From Seiridium cupressi (lineage: Eukaryota; Ascomycota; Sordariomycetes; Amphisphaeriales; Sporocadaceae), in contig JARVKI010000054.1 in assembly GCA_036674765.1 (NCBI GenBank), positions 124,001 to 188,000 on the forward strand: a DNA stretch of 64,000 nt. The letters are read 5' to 3'. Made by a program: the position numbers and the translations under genes. Position 1 is the stretch's first letter. Each line of letters opens with the position of its first letter. This document shows, piece by piece, positions 31,779 to 41,388 of the stretch. The notes below the pieces were generated by a model. It ran no database searches. It saw nothing but the letters and a program-made list of their open reading frames with translations, and was not told where the DNA came from.

Positions 31779-33570
31779 GGTGAGACTTCTGGGGACGGGA
31801 AGCCTAAGTACATGTACCTATAAAAGCGGAGGTATAGCTTGACCTACTCAGGTCCCCGTCAACCCTTTTCCGTTTTCCGTTTCCTGGCCGCGACTTGTGA
31901 AAAAGGGCGAAAAACTGAAAAAAAATCAGTAGAGCTAGTGGTGAATGACCTGATTGAAAAACTCGTTCAGCCATCGTGTTCTTAGGCAGGTCGTATTGCG
32001 CTTGGTGTTTGAAGACCCAGGCGCTCTTGGCAGGTTGCATCGTGAGGACAGACCATGGCGCCTGTCAAATAATTCTTGGCAAGCATTTCGAGTTGGGTCT
32101 CCGAACCCAATCAGCAATCGCCATTAAATTGATGGGTGCCCCCTTTGGGGATAAAGGGATCTTTTCCCCAGTCGTCCTTTTCGGGCATCTCGGAAGCAGA
32201 CACACAATCGCACGGCATGGGTATGGAAGAAACAGACGTACCTTGAGATAGAACCCGTGTCGGTACTTGAGAAACGTGATTTCGATTCTAGTTGTGTTTA
32301 TTGGGGTCTAACAAGGCGAAGAGACAGAAAGGCATGCAACATTTCTCCTAGCGAATCTTTTTCACACGTATTTCTACATGTACTTATTAAGCCCGCGAGG
32401 GCATTCCAGACAAGGTATGGATCAAAGTAAATCTATTATTCTAATATCTGCACACATATCACACGCAGTGCTGAAAAGCGCATTATGCCATCAATGGTGT
32501 GCAAGCCAGCTTTCCAAGGTTTGGACGAGCCATGTTTTCGATGCAATCTCGTTGATACACGTGATGAATGAAGCTTTACCGTATTCCGGGTAAGGCTGAG
32601 TGCAATGTACAAGGAGCAACTACAAGCCGGGCAATCAGTAACGCTGACGGTTTGTTGCAAAGAGCGAGACAATCATGAATTGAACAGCTCATTCTAGCTA
32701 GCCACGATCGTGCGTAATATGTTGGGTCAGAGTAGAGCCATACTTTACCAACTTAATGTTGAGACCTGAAGGCTAAGGGTCACTGCAAGGTGCGATTTGC
32801 GTCTAGTTGAGATTTATTTTTTGCTGATCGACCGACCAATTGAAGCGCCTGTAATCCGTTTTTTTTTTTTTTTTTTTCACTGGCTTGATTGTACATTGCT
32901 AGGGAAGATGACCAGCTCATCTCCCATGCCGCTAAGCATTTCTATGAGGTCTTTTCATGTTGTCAGTGTTCAGTTGTCAGAGCTGCACGCCATCGACGAA
33001 CAGGGCAGAAAGAAAGAGTCTGGAGTGTGATGTGAATTCCTGCTCAACTCCGGACCAGACAGACGCGATGCGCGGATTCAGGAATGAACTTCGCGATTCG
33101 GGACCGAGCTTGGCAGCGAGCAGGGCGGGAATTTGGCCGGCTTTTACAGGGGACAAGCGTGGTAGCAAGTGGGGGAGCCTCCCGCTACGGTAGCGCACGT
33201 CATAGGCGGGTTATCGCGCCTCTTATCGAAGCTCTAGCGCATTCGCTTGAGCGATTTTGAATATCGTCTCCGCCAAACGGCACCGGATCCTCGGATGCGC
33301 CGCTGCTCAAGTAAACACCAGCCCTTCTGCCGATGCATCCTTCGACTTCTCATGGTGCTGTGGAGAAGCTGCAAACTTTGTCCAACTTCCACTCGTTGGC
33401 GAGCTGCACTTTGGTCTGCAAGTAACTGTTGAGACCTCTTCTCGAACCACCCAGTTGGCCCTTCCATGGTGCAAGCCTAGTCGCGATCCTGCTCTCGCTC
33501 GAACAGCGTCTACGGGTTGCCCGCCAGTCAGTCTCCGCAGCGTCGCCCGAGCTCTCGAACTCTTTCCACG
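31779..33570. other. Intergenic, divergent promoters with poly-T tract
   Basis: This 1.8 kb lies between the starts of the mannosidase (-) and the DUF2434-like gene (+). It contains a 19-base poly-T run at 32859..32877. No coding frame is convincing. The last 300 bases before 33571 are pyrimidine-rich, as is common for fungal leaders. Confidence 0.5.
32859..32877. repeat. Poly-T tract (19)
   Basis: A homopolymer run of T lies in the intergenic region. Such tracts can exclude nucleosomes, but no specific role is shown here. Confidence 0.85.
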
Positions 33571-35283
33571 ATGCCTGTTTTCGACGCCCGCGAGATTCTT
33601 GCCAATGGCGACAACAGCACAGACTATGTCATCGGCGACATCCATTTCAATCTCACCACCTTGAACTACTGGAACTACACTATCTTCGGCAATGGCACGA
33701 TCTCGAACGGCTCATGGTGCTTCCTCACCTTTGAGCCCTACATTCCGACGCTTCTGTACCCCAATGGAACCTTCGTCAACAGTACATGGTGCTATACACC
33801 GGTGAATGACATTGGGACACGAGGCAGGATTGGCGTGGCATTCGCTGTGCTCTTCGCCGTGAGTCTCGTCTTCACCCTCGTCAATCTGACAAGGCATGGC
33901 AAGCTGTATCTTCCCGTCACCAAGAGATTTGCTCCCATCGGTAGGAGGTGGCAGTGGTACTGGGCTATCTTTGTGGCTGTCGCCGCCATGATTGGGCTGT
34001 TTACCGGCGTCGACGTCGACCGGTACTACCTTGCCTCGATACCCATTGTCCTGAACAACTTCTTCTGGTATCTCATGCAGATGGGAACCATGGCCATTGT
34101 TTGGGAGGCTATTCGACACTGGGGAAGTTGGAAAGAGCGTCAATTCATCGACCCGAACCCATTTGTGCTACAGCAGACGGATAGAAGGGGCATGTTCGAG
34201 CTCTTGATACCTCTATTCTTCTATTTCTGGCTCTGGCTGGTAAGCGCACCAGTTCTCATGTCCAATTCAATTACCAACTAACTGTCTCGGTAGAACTTCT
34301 TCCTTGTCATTCCCCGCAACTGGGGCAACATTGAGCTCCAGCGGTCCAATGAACAGACTGCCATGTTTGCCGAGCCTACTGCAACGGACGCGCGGTTCAA
34401 GACAGCAACATTCAGCCTGTTCATATGTTGGCTTACTATAATTGTCTCGCTATGGCATTCCATCCATCACTACGAGGACCGCAGACGCGGTTTCTTCAAT
34501 CGCCTCGTCGGTGGTCTTGGCTTCATGCCATTCCGATTTGTGCTCCTTCTGCCGCTTGCCTTGACGGTTGTAGCATATCAGGGTCTCGCCGCCTGGGATT
34601 TTGATCTATCGCCAATGAAGCAGGATACAAACTACATCGCCATGTACGTGGGCGGATATGTACCAGCGCTCTTGATCATCATTATTCAGAACGTTGCGGG
34701 ATTCACAAGGCAGAACGAGGACAGGGCACTCATTCAACAGCGACGGGCACGTGGTGCTGCAAACGATGCAGAGCTCGGTCTTGTCCGCAAGCCAGCGTGG
34801 TGGAGGCGTACAAATGGCCAGGAGAATATGCGGGATGCAATTCTGCGCAATGTACGTGAGGTCGGTGGCGGGCGAGCAACGGGACAAAATGTCGAGGCCG
34901 CTGCTGAGACGAGAGCTCGCGAAGCTGACGCCGCCGCTGCTGCCGCACCCATCGAGATGAGCAATATCAGACGTACGAACAGCATCGCGAGCAGCGTCAG
35001 GACCGGCGCTACTGCCCCTCCGCCTTACACTCCATACACTGGCAAGTCAGATCAGCGGAGGGCGGATCGGACGATGCAAGTAGCCGCCGGACTTCTGTTT
35101 CCCAATGCGGCGCCAGGACAGGCTGCACCAAATGCTACGGCACTTGGAGACAGAGGTCGCAGTACCACCGTTAGTCCAAGTACACAACAACGCCCGGGTA
35201 CAAGTGAGAGGAGTAACAGTACGCAGAGTGGCATTTCACTTAATGGTCGACCACAGCAAGTCCGAAGTATGCTGGATATATAG
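33571..35283 (+). CDS. Multi-pass membrane protein, DUF2434-like
   Basis: Exons 33571..34239 and 34294..35283 give 552 residues. The N-terminal about 85 residues are rich in N-glycosylation sequons (NST, NLT, NYT, NGT, NGS, NST), so they are probably luminal or extracellular, with GSWCFLTFEPYIP and STWCYTPVNDIGTRG. About seven hydrophobic segments follow (FAVLFAVSLVFTLVNL, YWAIFVAVAAMIGLF, ELLIPLFFYFWLWL, FSLFICWLTIIVSL, FRFVLLLPLALTVVAY, YVGGYVPALLIIIIQ). The last 180 residues are a disordered, Ala/Arg-rich cytoplasmic tail containing a PPxY motif (APPPYTPY). It matches my recollection of the fungal DUF2434 family, whose function is not established. The single intron has GTAAGC and GGTAG sites. 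Confidence 0.82.
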
Positions 35284-36696
35284 GTGATGTAGGTATTCTA
35301 GAACTGGGTCATAAGGTCAGTAGCCTATGAGCTTTCGTTACGTGTTATGACTGCATATGTTGCATAGGGGCTGGATAGGGGCTGGATAAGGGTTCTTGGT
35401 ATGATAAGTCCTATATATAGTGTTAATGTAAAAAATGATCAAACTACTTTGTAAAGTACCGTCCTGATGTGAAGTGATCGGTACTAAAGAGACATAAAGA
35501 ACGCACAAAAACCTCACCCTAGCCTACTCTTAAAGACCTTTTTTTCTTCACCACGTGGCGGCTTATGTGCCAATTTAATTCAAGTATTCAAAAGACTAAA
35601 ATGTTGTCTTTACCAATGATCTTCAGTATGGATTCAGCCGGGGATTGAATTGCATATCTCCTTCTTATTTGTTGCAAACGATTTCTAAAGAATCCAGACC
35701 TGAGAACGCCGAAGCGAGCCAAATTGTCGAACGATTTCGGCAAGTTTTCCCAGATCAAGGGAACGCAAGCCGTTACGGCGTCAGAAATACCACGCATATT
35801 GGAGCAGAAGCGCGGAAAGAAAATGAATTGAGAAGGAGACTATGGAGAAAGCCAAACAAGACACTTGAAAGCCAGAGGGCAAAGAGAGACCGTTGTTGCT
35901 ATGATTTTGATAGCAACCCAAAATGGTAGCCAGAACGGGTAGCAACCACTGGTCTGAGCCACTACATACCCAGAACTGGAACAAATACTATCCTCCGGAC
36001 TTGGAGAAAATATACAAATCTCTTCGCCACGACCTGGCCACCTCAAAGACTGGGCACCCATCGAGCTGAATCGGAGGAAGTCCAACTGTTTCCGACACCG
36101 TGAAGACCTACATAGCTGACCGAGCCAAGAGAATGATCGACGAGGGTAGGGAGGACGTTACCGAGGTACAAGCGGCCGAGGAGGTAAGAAGCTGATCGTA
36201 TACATCGGTCCTTGTGTTCTGTAACAATGCCAGAATAGAATGGTAGAAGGGTAGAAGAAGATTGTAGGCATCAACCAACAGTTATATCTCTTGTATATGG
36301 TTGTAAATCCATGCAGGAAACCTTTTCCTCTATGCCTCGACAATGCACTCAAGGCTCAAGAAATCACTTGGTATTGCCATTGATGAGTTAATAGAGCTCC
36401 AATTGAGCCGTTGTGGCGTCTGTCTGCATCACCGGGGGCAGGGAGAGGTGCTGAGGTGCTGGGTGGTGTTGATCGTCATGACGATGATTTTGACTCTGCC
36501 TATCGCCCTGCCGTATAATTCAGCTTGCCAGGCAGTTCACTCTAAATATGATTCCTGTACGCACACCAAACAACATTCCCAAGCCTACTTGCTGTCCTTG
36601 GCGATATCACGTTCACAACAGCCAAGTGAGCAAGCAACGCCACCATCACTCTGATATAAAGAACATCAATCCAAGAACTACAGCACTACAGCGACC
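35284..36696. other. Intergenic, nothing recognised
   Basis: The 3' flank carries a tandem pair of the 12-mer GGGGCTGGATAG near 35367-35392. Other short frames are chance-like. The last part should be the promoter of the small gene at 36697. Confidence 0.45.
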
Positions 36697-37160
36697 ATGG
36701 CTCGCACGGATCCGTGAGTTATGTCACATGATGGATAGATTGTTCGTTCGCTAACAATATACCAGGCCGTTCGATTTCTTGCGAGGTTAGCATTTCATCT
36801 GATTTTGTTCGGTCCCATAGACGAAATTCGGCATGCTACCTATCCTCTCATAGATATGAACCCTCTCCAGACGTATGGAGAACAGGCCAAGGTTCTGGTG
36901 GCGGCGCGTCGCCGGGAGGGCCACAACCTCAAGGACCTGCTGGCCGAGGTCGTCGCGGCCCTGGAGATCCACGACGGCCGCAGCCTGCGCCTCCTCGGCC
37001 ACCCCGGCTATGAGGACTGCCGCAGGATCTGGGAATGGTACCGGATGCTCAAAAGTGAGCTGACCAGTTAGTATAACACCCTGCTGCTTGAGATCAGGGT
37101 TGCTGACAACTATATACAGCACAGATTTTCTTTGCCCAACAGGGTCACGTTGAGAGATAA
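36697..37160 (+). CDS. Small intron-dense hypothetical gene (96 or 107 residues)
   Basis: Four exons join in phase: 36697..36713, 36766..36785, exon 3 ending at 37066, and 37120..37160. Exon 3 can start at 36821 (35-base intron, 107 residues) or at 36854 (68-base intron, 96 residues); both acceptors are CATAG and both keep the frame. The product begins MARTDPPFDFLRD and continues NPLQTYGEQAKVLVAARRREGHNLKDLLAEVVAALEIHDG and GYEDCRRIWEWYRMLKSEL, an acidic/basic amphipathic helical protein with no signal peptide. The exon 3 core is much more GC-rich than its flanks, which supports coding. If exon 3 is not spliced, TAG at 37069 gives an early end. The family is unknown. Confidence 0.5.
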
Positions 37161-37570
37161 GATGAGGTTCTGTCAAGGTTTTCTTTGTTGGTGTTTTAGT
37201 CTTTGCTCCGGGGTTGTGTTTCGGCACTGTTCATGAGCATCGTAGAGATAGAACAAGGGATGTTCTATAAGTGAAAAGATGCAATAGTCGTCAACTGTAT
37301 GAATCATATGCCTTTTCTTTTTCTTTTGTCTTCTTGAAGATATTTCTGTTACAGCATACGTCTCTCTCTACTGCCTACGAGTTTCTTCAAATGGGAGCCA
37401 TAGGAACTTCCTTTAACGTATTTGATCTGAACTTCGTTTATACTAAAGCATGAGCAACAACAGAAGCTATACGTCTGATTCTGCGCGAACGTTCGAGATA
37501 CGACGCCAATTCTTGCAGAGGTCAATCTTCGATCGTATATACCTTCTCGTTGATGGTGTAGTTATTTTGT

Positions 37571-37607
37571 ACGGCTAGAGAAGCTCATTGCGAAGCTCTA
37601 GAGCCGT
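37571..37607. repeat. Short inverted repeat
   Basis: ACGGCTAGAGAAGCT and AGCTCTAGAGCCGT form an imperfect hairpin around a short loop, with flanking T-rich and A-rich bases extending the pairing slightly. Confidence 0.6.
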
Positions 37608-37669
37608 AAAATGAGTATGCTTTATGTCACGCAGCATGATCCAGACGTGAGAGTGAAAGATGAATTGGT

Positions 37670-37721
37670 GAGCTCGAGGGTCGCCCTTCGCCCGACGAGC
37701 TCCCGATAACAGAGCCATCGG
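37670..37721. repeat. Two adjacent small inverted repeats
   Basis: GAGCTCG (37670) pairs with CGAGCTC (37696). Directly after it, CCGAT (37703) pairs with ATCGG (37717). The arms are short, so the significance is uncertain. Confidence 0.4.
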
Positions 37722-38050
37722 GCTACTATAGTATAGTAAAGCCGAACACTTTATTTATGATAGTCATGATTACGCACCGCCTCGATTAGAGCCTTTCCTC
37801 CTTTTTCTCGAGAAACTTATCTCTTTAGAACTGGCTGCTAAACTAACTACATTTTAAACCAATTGGAGGATGAAATAATATATGAGATATTCTGGCCGTG
37901 AGGTTGGAAAAATATCTGGGAGACTATCCTCAGCGACTATAGAGTCAACCGGAACTCGGCGTTAAAAATGAGAGGAGGAAGCATTTTGGGACAGGCGAGA
38001 CGTCTACTTGTAAGATACAACCACTGTTTTAGAATGCAGCAGATATCTCA

Positions 38051-38161
38051 CAAGTCATAGCAGCCATGTTAGATGCTTAGATGCTTAGATCTGTCTTCAG
38101 GCCCAACCCCGTCGGGCTTTCAAGACAAACCTAAGCATTTAAACATGGCTGCTATAACTTG
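38051..38161. repeat. Long imperfect hairpin, MITE-like or structured RNA candidate
   Basis: ATAGCAGCCATGTT (38057..38070) is the exact reverse complement of 38142..38155. Inside it, TGCTTAG (38074) pairs with CTAAGCA (38131), and GTCTT...GCCC (38093..38104) pairs with GGGC...AAGAC (38114..38126), leaving a loop of about 9 bases. The whole is about 110 bases. No flanking terminal motif or coding frame is evident. It could be a miniature inverted-repeat element, or it could be transcribed into a stem-loop RNA. Confidence 0.65.
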
Positions 38162-38557
38162 GTTAAGACTAATGTCTTGGCGTTAACTAGCGTCATTAAT
38201 TCAGAGGGTTTCTCGATCGTGGAGCCTGAAACTCTTTCTCTCTCGAATTAATTATTCGCTACCGGTATAATAGCAGTCTAATTGTAGGGCTGAAAGCTTC
38301 AGTAAGTCCCCGCGCCAAAACCTGAACCTGTGTCTCACCCAATCTGTGCTTTGGGTGATCCTCGGCGGGTGACAACTTTAACTATCTCTGGAAGTCTACT
38401 TTCTAAAGCCCCCGAATCAACGAGGGTGTCACAGAATAAGCTCTACTGGTCCGTTGACTTAATTGCCGGCATCTGAATTGTGCGTTCTCCCTCTGCTCCT
38501 AAACCTGCCTGAGCCATTTGCTAAGTCACGTGACTAGGTGCACCCCATCACTGACAG

Positions 38558-38917
38558 ATGCACGGGCCCAATCTTTCAACGCCCCATTCTCTGAACGCGT
38601 TTTCCTCTGGTGAAATACCACTTTTCCATCACTCTACATCGCAACATCGACACTGCAAGACCGTCTCTTCAAGCACTCTCGCGCTACATTCTCTGAATCG
38701 AGCGCAGAGAGAGTTGCTGTGCTACGCCCTGCCGGTCAATCAGGGACAGATGCCCGTGACCCGCACCTTTGATCAATTGGCCGGCCTCCTACTCTACGAA
38801 CGCCGTTTCGCTTTGCTGCGTGCGAGCGAAGCGGTCCTCGTAGAAAGGACCGGGATCTTGGGAAGGGAGCTGCCCTTGGGTAGTTCACCTGTTAGCGGAA
38901 CCGGCATTTGTTTCTGA
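38558..38917 (+). CDS. Doubtful ORF, 119 residues
   Basis: An ATG frame lies 30 bases after a CACGTG box and 150 bases before the coiled-coil gene. The peptide is Ser/His-rich at first, then Leu/Arg-rich (QLAGLLLYERRFALLRASEA). No domain is recognised. It may be a leader ORF of the downstream gene's transcript or chance. Confidence 0.25.
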   Translation: MHGPNLSTPHSLNAFSSGEIPLFHHSTSQHRHCKTVSSSTLALHSLNRAQRELLCYALPVNQGQMPVTRTFDQLAGLLLYERRFALLRASEAVLVERTGILGRELPLGSSPVSGTGICF

Positions 38918-39067
38918 CTGACCCGCTGGGGCGTGCGAAGATCGACGATCCAGCCATTTCTGCCCTTTGCTCTCACGTCTTGGAACCGGTCAAGATAGCC
39001 ACACCCTGGCAGTAAGTTGGCTGACATCGGTCGTGTACTAATCTCAGTGAAATAGATCCGGGTTATC

Positions 39068-40357
39068 ATGTCGGTCGAGGCAACAGCATCATCGTCACCA
39101 CGTCGCCGCGACGATAATGATCCGGTTAACACCTTTACAGCCAGCGGTTTAGCCGCCATCAATTGGGAACTACCCGGCGCTGAACAACAATATCTAATCC
39201 ACCCCGATCCCAAGAATAAACACATTACCTTTGAAGCTTGTGTCGAGAATAACGCATCGAAACCCCTATCATTCTTTAGACTTCGAATCCCAGTCCGGCT
39301 CAAGCAAAAAGATATTGCCTTTTATATACATATACCACCGAATCATATTTTATCACTGGACTGGTCGCTTCAATCCGAGGCCACGGCTCCCGTGCGCGCA
39401 AAACTCAACTCCAACATCACTTGTCTTCGATTTAGTCTTCTCAAACCTGCGCAGTTAATCGTTCCTAATCAGGAAATACTGCAACCAAGCAGGTCCCTGT
39501 CTGCTAATATCATAAAGGCCTTAAAGTCGTTAGCCACGGCTCACGCGATTGCCGTATACCTCCAACATACAACTTTGTCAAAGCCGCGGTTAGAATCCAT
39601 AGCCGAAGTGGTCCATTCGGGTCAATCGCAACCGGTTCCACGATATTGTGATCTGCACAGACTCTATGAAGGTCTTGGTGGCAGGACGCTGTTGCTCGTG
39701 GACGAGAACGAGAACGCGAATGGTGTGAGCACAAATTTGGAAGCGGCCCCTGAATTTCAGGGCGATAGTCCGCCATCGTACGACGAGATTGGCCCGGGCC
39801 CCCCAATACCCCATGTCACTTCGAGCACCCCATGGCCGGAGGATTCCAGTAAGGGGCAGGGAAAACGACATCGCCATTCCCGCGGGGACAGCACAGACAG
39901 CGGTGATTCTTCATCGAGTGGACCAAACAAGAGGGGACCTATACACAACGACCCCAGACACGCCGAGAAGGCGGCAGACCAGGGTAATAGGCTATATGAA
40001 TTGGCTGATAGGCTTTTCACAGAGCTCGCCAATACGAAGGAGGTTGTTGCGAGGCAGGAGGTGATCATCAAAGAGCTCAAAGATAAGATCGACAAACTGC
40101 AGGACCAAGCAAAGGCTCAACAGGAGGAATTTGCTGTCCTAGAAGGGAGGCAAGACAAAGTCGATGTCGCTGTCCTCGATCTGGATACCACGGTGACTCA
40201 GCATGGCGACTCCCTGGCTGAGCTGGAAGATAACGTCGCTGTTCTACAGGACTGTTGTGATGAATTCTCGAGTGGACGTGGTCATGAATTGGAGGAGATG
40301 AAAGATGAGCTTAGATCTGAGGTCATGAATCGACTTAGGACCGCCTTAGAATCATGA
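39068..40357 (+). CDS. Coiled-coil protein with PPSY motif, unknown function
   Basis: A single exon encodes 429 residues. An N-terminal globular part (about 30-210) has FRLRIPVRLKQKDIAFYIHIPP, ITCLRFSLLKPAQLIVPNQ and PVPRYCDLHRLYEGLGG. This is followed by a disordered Ser/Asp-rich segment with SPPSYDEIGPGPP (a PPxY motif) and then KGQGKRHRHSRG. The C-terminal about 110 residues are a heptad-patterned coiled coil (ELANTKEVVARQEVIIKELKDKIDKLQDQAKAQQEEF and onward). I recall similar architecture in many ascomycete hypothetical proteins that occur as dispersed paralogues, but no function is known to me. The PPxY suggests binding to a WW-domain protein such as an Rsp5-type ubiquitin ligase, which is an inference. 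Confidence 0.8.
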   Translation: MSVEATASSSPRRRDDNDPVNTFTASGLAAINWELPGAEQQYLIHPDPKNKHITFEACVENNASKPLSFFRLRIPVRLKQKDIAFYIHIPPNHILSLDWSLQSEATAPVRAKLNSNITCLRFSLLKPAQLIVPNQEILQPSRSLSANIIKALKSLATAHAIAVYLQHTTLSKPRLESIAEVVHSGQSQPVPRYCDLHRLYEGLGGRTLLLVDENENANGVSTNLEAAPEFQGDSPPSYDEIGPGPPIPHVTSSTPWPEDSSKGQGKRHRHSRGDSTDSGDSSSSGPNKRGPIHNDPRHAEKAADQGNRLYELADRLFTELANTKEVVARQEVIIKELKDKIDKLQDQAKAQQEEFAVLEGRQDKVDVAVLDLDTTVTQHGDSLAELEDNVAVLQDCCDEFSSGRGHELEEMKDELRSEVMNRLRTALES

Positions 40358-41388
40358 ATCGTTAAACTTATTTTCTTCTTAATTTCTATTGTGTGATATT
40401 CTTTTTAATTTCTATTATACTAATTATTTATGTATGTAGTACTTGTACGATAACCAATATAAGCTGACTAGATGATAGTTAATATCTAACGTGAAAGGGT
40501 TTTACAGTTGGATGCAAGGGACATTAAGGCACTCCACTGATGATAAGAATCCACCATACCAGATGAAAAAATTCACGGGAACGAAAACTTGTCATCTATT
40601 TCATTTGCTCATCCCAAGTTCTCCAGCACGAGCAGCATAAGCATATACGTGAATTGAATGGATTGCAGTGCGTAATGACAAAACAGGAAAACGGGTATCA
40701 AATATCAACTGCCTTCCAGACATCCCTTCGTCGAAGCTAAAGCCCATGCTTCGCTCCGCGACCCATTTAGGATCTTTGGACCGGTATCTCCCTCTAATCC
40801 GGACAAGCCTTGGGACAAGTCTGGTTACAGAAGGCCCTCTCTCAGGTCTATCCATTGAAACGGGTATAACCGGACCGAAGACCACCCATGTCATTAAGTC
40901 CATTGTCTTCGCCTAGCCCGTCATCTCAGAATGAAGGGGTATCTGGGGTCATTCAGTCATCAACAAGGAAAACAACTCGGCAGTCCGAACCACGGCCGCA
41001 GTATATCTAAAACGAGCAAAGGAAAAAATCAAGTCGTGCCGTCCAGGTTATCCCTAATACCGTGTGCAAGGAGATTCGTGAGAAGAGATGTCCGAACGAG
41101 GCAGCGAATGTGACTGGTGGGTATATTCCGAGACCCAGCCGCGTAAATGCAATCCTAGACGCCTTCGCATGAATACCATGAAGAGCAAAACAGAGAAATG
41201 CAGAGCGTATCGTAAAAAATATGGTTCGTCATCAAGTCAGGATCGTGTATCGTAAGCCAAAGTACTTGACACACGGCCTCGGGGGGTCGCGGTGAGATGT
41301 TCGTGATGGTTGCGAGGATATAATAGACGTAGCGATCCCAGGAAATTATTTGGTAGATAGTGGTTGGCGGCGAGTAAATTGACCCTCC
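40358..41388. other. Intergenic between convergent genes
   Basis: The 3' flank of the coiled-coil gene is AT-rich with repeated TTTTTAATTTCTATT-like sequence near 40375-40420. The remainder is probably the long 3' untranslated region of the C2H2 gene. No gene is recognised. Confidence 0.45.

Larger units (their letters stand above)
37161..39067. other. Intergenic, AT-rich, with hairpins
   Basis: The left two-thirds is AT-rich and non-coding and holds several inverted repeats between 37.56 and 38.16 kb, listed separately. A CACGTG E-box lies at about 38527. An ATG frame at 38558..38917 is listed as doubtful. Confidence 0.5.

Noticed and set aside
37560..38165. tRNA or CRISPR-like array in the hairpin region
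   Set aside because: There is no tRNA T-loop or acceptor stem, no regular repeat-spacer pattern, and the host is a eukaryote.
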